A stretch of DNA of 64,000 nt from Ectothiorhodospiraceae bacterium (lineage in GTDB: Bacteria > Pseudomonadota > Gammaproteobacteria > Nitrococcales > Aquisalimonadaceae): positions 124,001 to 188,000 of the forward strand of contig JAFIFU010000001.1 in NCBI GenBank assembly GCA_020831885.1, in the 5' to 3' direction. The notes under the pieces were generated by a model. The model did no database searches. It was not told where the DNA came from and saw only the letters and a program-made list of their open reading frames with translations. This document shows positions 43,935 through 50,105 of this stretch, one piece after another. The translations under genes were made by a program, and so were the position numbers. Numbering within the stretch: the stretch's first letter is position 1; every line of letters begins with the position of its first letter.

Positions 43935-44387
43935 CTAGCAGCGGCCCTGGCGCGCGAGACCGGGCGGGCAATGACCACTGCGCCCGCGGCTGTGCTGATG
44001 GTAGTGGTAATGGTAATGGTGCTGCGGCCGGGAGGCGCCCCGGTACTTGTGGCGGTGGTGCCGGTGGCCACGGTAATGGTGCCGGGGTGGTTGATAGCGG
44101 TGCTCGTGATAATGGTAATGACGGGACGGCTTCGACCGATGCAGGTGGCTTGTGCTGTACCTGCGATGACCGTAGCCGTCGGTGGCGATGGCGGTGCCGG
44201 TAAGCCCGCCCAGGGCGCCGCCAAGCAGCGCCCCCTCGCGGCCCCCCAGTTCGGCCCCGAGATAGCCGCCCACGGCACCACCGATCGCGCCACCCACCAG
44301 CGCCCGTTCGGACAGGCGGCTGTCCGCCATGGCCATGCCGGGCACCAGCAGGGCGAGACTCAGAAGACCTGCGGCTAGACGTTTCAT
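43935..44387 (-). CDS. Glycine-zipper protein with a histidine-rich tail
   Basis: 150 residues from ATG 44387, after GAGGAG. Signal peptide to about residue 22. A glycine-zipper membrane segment follows, GGAIGGAVGGYLGAELGGREG and GALLGGALGGLTG (about 32-66), typical of small outer-membrane lipoprotein-like families. The C-terminal half is extraordinarily rich in His, Tyr and Arg (HYHYHEHRYQ, HHYRGHRHHRHKYRG, HHYHYHYHQHS; over 20 His in about 60 residues) and ends with two Cys. Metal binding or surface adhesion is plausible. No close relative comes to mind. Confidence 0.72.
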   Translation of the reverse strand: MKRLAAGLLSLALLVPGMAMADSRLSERALVGGAIGGAVGGYLGAELGGREGALLGGALGGLTGTAIATDGYGHRRYSTSHLHRSKPSRHYHYHEHRYQPPRHHYRGHRHHRHKYRGASRPQHHYHYHYHQHSRGRSGHCPPGLARQGRC

Positions 44388-44462
44388 GTCGGCACTCCTC
44401 TCAGTGTGATCCTGCCGCCAGTCTGCCGATGGGATCCTGAACAGGGGCTGAACGCCGGAGGG

Positions 44463-44481
44463 GGAAGCGATCAGCGCTTCC
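44463..44481. repeat. GGAAGCG palindrome abutting the pirin stop
   Basis: GGAAGCGATCAGCGCTTCC, identical to 41263-41281, ends one base before the pirin stop codon (44482-44484, minus strand). The hairpin therefore begins the pirin 3' untranslated region. Confidence 0.85.
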
Positions 44482-45330
44482 TCAGTGGCCGGGAATCCGG
44501 CCGAAACGGCCCGCCCGGTAATCGGCCTGAAACCGGCGGATGGCCTCCAGGCTCTCAAGGGCGCAGTTGTCCCGCACCACCGGTGGCGGCTCCAGGGGCT
44601 CCCCCCCCAGCAACAGTGCCCGCGCCGGCGCATTCGTGTGCAACTGTACGTAATCCTGCTGCGGCAGGCGCATCAGTGTCGCCGGGCCGGCGGTCCCGTC
44701 CACCCCCGCGGCTTCCACGTCGCCTTCCAGCACGTACAGCGCGAGTTCGAAGGCGGGTGAGACATCCAGGCTCAGACTGCTGCCCGCCGCCAGTTCCAGA
44801 TCGGCATACAGCAGCGCGGAATGGGCATGCACCGGCGAAGTCCGGTCCGAGAGGTGTCCTGCCAGCAGCCGGATCTCGGCGCCGCCTTCGTTCCACCGCG
44901 GCAGCGTGCCTTGCGGATGGTGTACGAAATCCGGCGCGATACCGCGCTTTTCCGCCGGCAGCCCCACCCAGATCTGGACCAGGTGGAGCGGTTCCCCGGT
45001 CCCCACCGCTGACGGCCGCCCGTCCTCGATATGGGCGATGCCGCGCCCGGCTGTCATCCAGTTCACATCACCCGGGCGGATTTCCTGCCGATGGCCGAGA
45101 CTGTCCTGGTGCAGCAGCGCTCCGGACAGCAGATAGGTGACGGTTTCCAGGCCGGCATGGGCATGGGCCGGCACATACAGCGACTGACCCGCCGGCATGG
45201 CCTCGGGCGGCAGATGGTCCAGGAAGATGAACGGCCCCACCATCCGGCAGTGGTGCCGGGGCAGGCCGCGGCGCACGTACAGGTCATCAATGAGCCGTTG
45301 CCTGCGGGCCGGGAAAATCGCCTGATCCAT
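44482..45330 (-). CDS. Pirin family protein
   Basis: Bicupin of 282 residues. Metal-binding residues of pirin are conserved: VPAHAHAGLETVTYLLSG (His-x-His, about 54-71) and NWMTAGRGIAHIED (His and acidic ligand, about 90-103). The C-terminal cupin covers about 170-260. Bacterial pirins such as YhaK and quercetinase YhhW oxidise flavonoids or act as redox sensors; which applies here cannot be told. It stands alone, with 50 bases separating it from the hotdog genes. Confidence 0.9.
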   Translation of the reverse strand: MDQAIFPARRQRLIDDLYVRRGLPRHHCRMVGPFIFLDHLPPEAMPAGQSLYVPAHAHAGLETVTYLLSGALLHQDSLGHRQEIRPGDVNWMTAGRGIAHIEDGRPSAVGTGEPLHLVQIWVGLPAEKRGIAPDFVHHPQGTLPRWNEGGAEIRLLAGHLSDRTSPVHAHSALLYADLELAAGSSLSLDVSPAFELALYVLEGDVEAAGVDGTAGPATLMRLPQQDYVQLHTNAPARALLLGGEPLEPPPVVRDNCALESLEAIRRFQADYRAGRFGRIPGH

Positions 45331-45380
45331 GATCCATCTCCACCGGACGCGGGTTCCAGTGACCAGTATGGATGAGGTCT

Positions 45381-45761
45381 TCAGCGTTTGAACAGCACCA
45401 GCGATTCGCCGTCGCAGATGATGCGTCCGTCCTCGCCGGTGCAGCGGCTGGCCAGGTTCACCAACGCCTTGTCCGGCCGCAGCCGGGTGATGGTGACCGT
45501 GGCGGTGAGTTTCTCGTCCACCCGGCCATGATCGGGAAAGCGCATGTGCTGCTTCAGGTAGTTGGTACCGTGGCCCGGCAGCTTCTCACCCAGCAGGTAC
45601 GAGAACAGGGCCGCGATCAGCGGCTCCGGCACCTGGTCCCCTGACTCCGGGGCCCGGGCAATGCGGGCCCAGGTCTGGAGTTCCCGGTGACTGTAGCGCC
45701 GGCTGATGCTGGCGCTGTCACCCGTGTTCAGGCGGGCGAATGCGGCAAGCCGGGTGCTCAT
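45381..45761 (-). CDS. Hotdog (MaoC-like) protein lacking the hydratase motif
   Basis: 126 residues from ATG 45761, overlapping the upstream hotdog gene by four bases. Hotdog pattern: SISRRYSHRELQTWARIARAP, VPEPLIAALFSYLLGEKLPGHGTNYLKQHMRFPDHGRVDEKLTATV, LVNLASRCTGEDGRIICDGESLVLF. The Asp-x4-His pair of R-specific hydratases (present in its neighbour) is missing here. The most likely role is as the non-catalytic half of a two-subunit hydratase. Product of tandem duplication or of a split double-hotdog gene. Confidence 0.72.
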   Translation of the reverse strand: MSTRLAAFARLNTGDSASISRRYSHRELQTWARIARAPESGDQVPEPLIAALFSYLLGEKLPGHGTNYLKQHMRFPDHGRVDEKLTATVTITRLRPDKALVNLASRCTGEDGRIICDGESLVLFKR

Positions 45762-46153
45762 ACATGATCCTCCGGCAGTTGCAGCAGGCACTCGCCGGTC
45801 AGTCCGTGGCGCTGGTCCGGCTTGATCACCCGGGTGGTCAGGCGCAGTTGGCCGGCGGTGGGCCGGTCCAGCGGCTCCAGCACCAGGCGTACCGTCTCGC
45901 CGGCATAAGTGGGTGCCTCGAACATCAGATTCTGGGACAGCATCCGGCTGCCCGGGTAGTGCCGGGCGATCAGCCCGCGGACGGCGCTGAACAGCATCAT
46001 GCCGTGGGCCACCGTGGCGCCGAAGGCGGTGTCGGCGGCGAAGTCCGGATCCACGTGGATGGGGTTGTGGTCACCGGACAGATCCGCGAAGGCGTTGAAC
46101 TCCGCCTGGGAGAACGCCCGTCGTTCTTCGAGGGGCGTGTATTCAGCGGGCAT
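45758..46153 (-). CDS. MaoC-family (R)-specific enoyl-CoA hydratase-like protein
   Basis: 131 residues. The hydratase-2 motif is present: FADLSGDHNPIHVDPDFAADTAFGATVAHGMM, with catalytic Asp and His and the GxxxAHGM loop. PhaJ-type enzymes convert enoyl-CoA to (R)-3-hydroxyacyl-CoA, which can feed PHA synthesis. Its start overlaps the acyl-CoA ligase stop by 11 bases and its stop overlaps the second hotdog gene. Substrate is not determined. Confidence 0.82.
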   Translation of the reverse strand: MPAEYTPLEERRAFSQAEFNAFADLSGDHNPIHVDPDFAADTAFGATVAHGMMLFSAVRGLIARHYPGSRMLSQNLMFEAPTYAGETVRLVLEPLDRPTAGQLRLTTRVIKPDQRHGLTGECLLQLPEDHV

Positions 46154-47660
46154 TGCGCAGCTCCTGTTTCTGGATCTTCCCCAGGGCGTTGCGGGGCAGG
46201 GCGCTCATCCACTGTACCTGGGCGGGTACCTTGTAGCCGGCCAGGCGTTCCCGGCACCAGGCACGGAGATCGTCCGTTTCCGGTACAGGGGTGCCGGAGC
46301 GGGCCACCAGGAAAGCCTTGCCCACCTCGCCCCAGCGCGCGTCCGGAACGCCCACCACGGCCACCTCGGCCACGGCCGGGTGCTGTTGCAGCACCTGTTC
46401 CACTTCCGCCGGATAGACATTCTCGCCGCCGGAGATGTACATGTCCTTCCAGCGGTCGACAATGTAGTAGTAGCCGTCGGCGTCGCAGCGGGCCACGTCG
46501 CCGCTGTGCAGCCAGCCGTCGGGCTCGATGGCCTCGCGGGTCGCGTCCGGGCGGTTCCAGTACCCGGGGGTGACGCCCGGGCCGCGGATCAACAGCTCCC
46601 CGGGCTCGCCGGGGGGAAGATCCCTGCCCCGGCGGTCCACGACGCGTACCTCCGCCAGTAGTTGCGGGCGGCCCACGGAGCCGATCTTGTCGCGCACATG
46701 GATTTCGTCGGTGAGAAAGACGGTGGGCCCGGTTTCAGTCATGCCGAAGCCGGTACGGATGGCGATGCCTGATTCCAGATAGCGCTCCGCCACCGGCAAG
46801 GGCAAGGCAGCGCCGCCGCAGCCCCAGGAGCGCACGCCGGCGAGCTTCTCCCCGCTGAAATCCGGGTGTTCCAGCAGCATCTGGTACACCGCCGGCACCC
46901 CGAAGAACACCGTGCAGCGCTGCCCCAGTGTGCGCAGGGCCTCGCCGGGTTCGAAACTGCGCTGCACGATCACGGTACCGCCCACCAGCAACACCGCGGT
47001 GCAGTACAGGTTGATGCCGCCGGTGTGGAACATGGGCAGGACGTTCAGGAAGACGTCGTCCTCCCGCAGGCTGACCGGCAGACCGATGTTCAGATAGTTG
47101 GCCAGCATCATGCGGAAGGTCTGGATCACGCCCTTGGGCTTGCCGGTGGTGCCGGAGGTGTACAACAGGTACCAGATGGAGTCCGGCGAGCGCTCCGGGT
47201 GGGGGCGCAGATCCGGTTTCACCCCGTCCAGGTCCGCGGTGTAGTCACGACTGCGTCCTTCCCCGTCCCCCAGGGAGATCAGCGCCATGTCACCGAAACA
47301 TTCCCCCAGCTCCCGTGCCGCATCGGTGAATTCCTCCCCGTGGATCAGCGCTCCGGGCGCGCAATCCTCGATCAGGCCGGCCAGTTCCGGCACCGCCAGA
47401 CGCCAGTTCAGCGGCACCAGTACCAGGCCGGCCTTGGCGCAACCGAACAGCATGACAAAGAACTCGGCCCGGTTGTGGCCAAGATAGGCCAGGCGGTCGC
47501 CTTCCTTGAGATCCCAGCGTTCGGCGGCCGCCACCGCGAAACGGGCGGCGCGTTCATTGAGTTCCGCATAGGTATAGCGGGTGCCGTCCGCCAGGTCTTC
47601 CAGGGCCTGCTTATCCGGGGTGACCCGTGCCCGGTGGGCGGTCAGGTCGAACATCTGCAT
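46143..47660 (-). CDS. Acyl-CoA synthetase (class I adenylate-forming)
   Basis: 505 residues from ATG 47660, after AAGGAG. Adenylate-forming motifs: LLYTSGTTGKPKGVIQTF (P-loop A3, about 156-173), FGMTETGP (A5, about 296), GYWNRPDATREAI, GWLHSGDVARCDADGYYYIVDRWKDMYISGGENVYPAEVEQVL (A7-A8) and the C-terminal lysine in LPRNALGKIQKQEL (A10). Activates a carboxylate to acyl-CoA; chain length cannot be read. First of an operon with two hotdog proteins, downstream of a crotonase gene, with a repeat copy just ahead of it. Confidence 0.92.
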   Translation of the reverse strand: MQMFDLTAHRARVTPDKQALEDLADGTRYTYAELNERAARFAVAAAERWDLKEGDRLAYLGHNRAEFFVMLFGCAKAGLVLVPLNWRLAVPELAGLIEDCAPGALIHGEEFTDAARELGECFGDMALISLGDGEGRSRDYTADLDGVKPDLRPHPERSPDSIWYLLYTSGTTGKPKGVIQTFRMMLANYLNIGLPVSLREDDVFLNVLPMFHTGGINLYCTAVLLVGGTVIVQRSFEPGEALRTLGQRCTVFFGVPAVYQMLLEHPDFSGEKLAGVRSWGCGGAALPLPVAERYLESGIAIRTGFGMTETGPTVFLTDEIHVRDKIGSVGRPQLLAEVRVVDRRGRDLPPGEPGELLIRGPGVTPGYWNRPDATREAIEPDGWLHSGDVARCDADGYYYIVDRWKDMYISGGENVYPAEVEQVLQQHPAVAEVAVVGVPDARWGEVGKAFLVARSGTPVPETDDLRAWCRERLAGYKVPAQVQWMSALPRNALGKIQKQELRNAR

Positions 47661-47664
47661 GGCT

Positions 47665-48459
47665 CTACTCCTTGGGGAATCGATCAGTGCTTCCCTGGTG
47701 TTCGCCGAGGAAGGCGGCCATGCCGCGGTCCGCTTCCCCGGTGGCAATCTGGTCGACAAAGTTCTCCAGTTCCACATCCAGGGCTGCCGCCACCCGCTGC
47801 GGATCCGGGCGGGTCAGTTGCAGGGTTCGCCGCACGCTGCCCGGGATCTTCCCGCGGATCGCGTGCGCCAGGCGATGCGCCTCATCCCGTACCCGGCCGT
47901 CCTCGGCCAGCCGGGTGGCCAGACCCCAATGCAACGCCTCGTCGGCGTTGATACTGTGATTCAGCAGTTGCACGTCCAGCGCCCGGGCCCGGCCGATACG
48001 TTCCGGCATCAGCGCCGTCCATCCGCCGTCCGGGCTGTAGCCCACGTTGACGTACCACGGGGCGAAACTGGCCTTGGGGCCCACTACAACGATATCGCAG
48101 GCCAGCACCAGCCCGATGGAGCCACCGGTCACCATGCCATGGACGGCGGCAATGCTGGGGCAGGGCAGACGCAGCAGGTCCAGGATCGCCTGGTTGAGCT
48201 GACCGACGATCCGCCGGGAGTAGCGTTGCCGTTCCGGCCGGGGACAGGCATAGAATCCCCCCACATCGCCACCACTGGAAAAGGAGCGACCCTCGGCGGC
48301 CAGGATCAGCGCCCGTGGGGGCTCCTGGGTACAGGCATCCAGTTCGGCGCGCAGAGCATCCAGCAGTTCGGGGACCAGGGCGTTATGCCGCTCGGGTCGG
48401 TTCAGGGTCAGCGTGAGGATGTCATCGTCACGCTGGGTTGTGACCAGGCTTTGAGTCAT
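47665..48459 (-). CDS. Enoyl-CoA hydratase/isomerase family protein, repeat-encoded C terminus
   Basis: 264 residues from ATG 48459; TTG 48501 would add 14 residues and has no ribosome site either. Oxyanion segments are GRSFSSGGDVGGFY (about 56-69) and PSIAAVHGMVTGGSIGLVLACDIVV (about 97-121). The catalytic glutamate position carries VGYSPDGG, where Asp replaces Glu, as in isomerase/lyase-like members. The last nine codons (GSTDRFPKE) are read from the dispersed repeat (47674-47694). The operon continues into the acyl-CoA ligase. Confidence 0.87.
   Translation of the reverse strand: MTQSLVTTQRDDDILTLTLNRPERHNALVPELLDALRAELDACTQEPPRALILAAEGRSFSSGGDVGGFYACPRPERQRYSRRIVGQLNQAILDLLRLPCPSIAAVHGMVTGGSIGLVLACDIVVVGPKASFAPWYVNVGYSPDGGWTALMPERIGRARALDVQLLNHSINADEALHWGLATRLAEDGRVRDEAHRLAHAIRGKIPGSVRRTLQLTRPDPQRVAAALDVELENFVDQIATGEADRGMAAFLGEHQGSTDRFPKE
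47674..47694 (+). repeat. GGAAGCG-family repeat inside the end of a crotonase gene
   Basis: GGGGAATCGATCAGTGCTTCC. It matches the family core with one change (GCGC to GTGC). It overlaps the last codons of the minus-strand crotonase gene and lies 14 bases from the start of the ligase gene. Confidence 0.75.
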
Positions 48460-48490
48460 GGATTTCGGCTGGTTTGATGTGTTTTGTGAA

Positions 48491-48519
48491 ACATGACTCA
48501 ATTGTCATTATGCTGTCAA
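48491..48519 (-). promoter_or_regulatory. Promoter and palindrome of the crotonase-ligase operon
   Basis: Minus-strand TTGACA (48519-48514), 17 bases, TCATGT (48496-48491). Between the boxes lies ATGAC-TCAATT-GTCAT (48493-48508), an inverted repeat that could be a fatty-acid regulator site. Confidence 0.5.
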
Positions 48520-48566
48520 GGCCCCCATGGCTGACCGCTTCGCCGAAACTTTGGTACGGCGGTGCG

Positions 48567-48683
48567 TGGTCTGTGGTTCTGGTGACCTCGAGCCGGCACT
48601 GGGCGGAGGCGTCAACCCTGGTCCGCCAGTGTACCCCCCGGTGGCGGCGGGCCCGGAGCCACCAACGCCATGAACCACAGACC
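48567..48683. repeat. Nested inverted repeat downstream of nrdB
   Basis: Outer arms GGTCTGTGGTTC (48568-48579) and GAACCACAGACC (48672-48683) are perfect. The middle arms CACTGGGCGGA (48597-48607) and TCCGCCAGTG (48622-48631) have one bulge, and GGTGGC pairs with GCCACC further in. It has no reading frame. A repeat-family core follows at 48712. Confidence 0.65.
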
Positions 48684-48711
48684 TCTACATCCCGCATAGC
48701 ATCATGGGACT

Positions 48712-48724
48712 GGATCAGCGCTTC
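48712..48724 (+). repeat. Short GGAAGCG-family core after nrdB
   Basis: GGATCAGCGCTTC, 13 bases. It begins 12 bases beyond the nrdB stop (minus strand), and GCGATTC-GGC-GAAGCGC there forms a hairpin with one mismatch. Confidence 0.55.
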
Positions 48725-48736
48725 GCCGAATCGCCA

Positions 48737-49840
48737 TCAGTCCCAGCTCAAGGCGCCCCCGGTGCGGTACTCCGTGACCCGGGTCTCGAAGAAATTCTTC
48801 TCTTTCTTCAGATCCATGATCTCACTCATCCAGGGTAGCGGGTTCTGGGCGCCGGGAAAGGCCACCGGCAGGCCGATCTGGACCAGGCGCCGGTTGCAGA
48901 TGAAGCGCAGGTACTCCGCCATCATGTCCGCGTTCATGCCCAGGACGCCCCGGGGCATGGTGTCCCGGGCGTAGGCGGCTTCCAGCTCCATGCCTTCGAT
49001 CACCAGGTGTCGCATCTCGTCCTGGAAATCGTCTGTCCACAGATGCGGGTTCTCCAGCTTGATCTGGTTGATGACGTCTATTCCGAAATTCATGTGCATG
49101 GATTCATCCCGGAGGATGTACTGGAACTGCTCGGCGGTGCCGGTCATCTTGTTGCGCCGCCCCAGGCTCAGCACCTGGGCGAAGCCGGTGTAGAAGAAGA
49201 TGCCTTCGAACACCACGTAGAAGGCGATCAGATCCCGCAGCAGCCGCTGGTCAGTCTCGGGTGTTCCGGTGACGAACCCCGGATCCCCCAGGCTCCGGGT
49301 GAAGGGCAGTGCCCATTCGGCCTTGGCAGCGACGGAGGGTACCTCGCGGTACATGTTGAACACCTCGCCCTCGTCCATGGCCAGCGATTCGATAATGTAC
49401 TGATAGGCGTGGGTATGGACGGCTTCCTCGAAGGCCTGCCGCAGCAGGTACTGCCGGCATTCCGGATTGGTGATGTGGCGGTAGACGGCGAGTACCAGAT
49501 TGTTGGCCACCAGTGAGTCGGCGGTGGAGAAAAAGCCGAGGCTGCGTTTGACGATGGTGCGTTCGTCGTCGCTGAGGCCGTCCGGCGATTTCCACAGTTC
49601 GATGTCCCGGCCCATGGGGATTTCCTGGGGCATCCAGTGGTTTTCCGAACCGGCCAGGTATTTCTCCCAGGCCCACTGGTATTTGAAGGGCACGAGTTGG
49701 TTGAGGTCGGCGCGGCAGTTGATGATTTTCTTGTCATCCACCTGAACCCGGCGGGCGCCCAGCTCGATGTTCTCCAACCCGGTGGCGCCGGCGGTGCCCT
49801 GATCGCTCCTTCTGTCCTCGACGGTGTTCCGGTCCAGCAT
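48737..49840 (-). CDS. nrdB: Class Ia ribonucleotide reductase, small (radical) subunit
   Basis: Generates the tyrosyl radical for NrdA. 367 residues. Di-iron ligands: Asp in [12 protein letters not shown], Glu and His in [13 protein letters not shown], Glu in [12 protein letters not shown], Glu and His in [12 protein letters not shown]. The radical tyrosine is in VHTHAYQ, four residues after the His ligand, exactly as Tyr122 of E. coli. A complete class Ia R2. It is 265 bases downstream of nrdA on the same strand, in a gap holding a large hairpin. Confidence 0.95.
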   Translation of the reverse strand: MLDRNTVEDRRSDQGTAGATGLENIELGARRVQVDDKKIINCRADLNQLVPFKYQWAWEKYLAGSENHWMPQEIPMGRDIELWKSPDGLSDDERTIVKRSLGFFSTADSLVANNLVLAVYRHITNPECRQYLLRQAFEEAVHTHAYQYIIESLAMDEGEVFNMYREVPSVAAKAEWALPFTRSLGDPGFVTGTPETDQRLLRDLIAFYVVFEGIFFYTGFAQVLSLGRRNKMTGTAEQFQYILRDESMHMNFGIDVINQIKLENPHLWTDDFQDEMRHLVIEGMELEAAYARDTMPRGVLGMNADMMAEYLRFICNRRLVQIGLPVAFPGAQNPLPWMSEIMDLKKEKNFFETRVTEYRTGGALSWD

Positions 49841-49926
49841 GAGATCTTCTCCTTGATTGCGATTGGTCGTCTGTGCTCTCTGATGTCGGGTGCTCAGACC
49901 GAAGCGGCGGTTTTGTGGCTTCGCTC

Positions 49927-49979
49927 AGGCCAGGGATGGGGACAGGTCTGCGGACACGCCGTGAACCCATCCCTGGCCT
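49927..49979. repeat. Large hairpin between nrdA and nrdB
   Basis: AGGCCAGGGATGGG (49927-49940) with its exact complement (49966-49979), loop 25 bases. It could adjust the nrdA/nrdB ratio by protecting or ending the upstream message. Loop size equals that of the hairpin at 43867-43923. Confidence 0.65.
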
Positions 49980-50105
49980 TGCTTGGGTGGCCCCGTGCCC
50001 GGTGGTCCCGCGTACTGCGGAGCCACCGGAGCTGCCCGGCGGCGGCCGGAACGAAGCCCGCGAACCTCCCCAGCGCCCAGAGCACCCGACGTGTTCACCG
50101 GGCTG

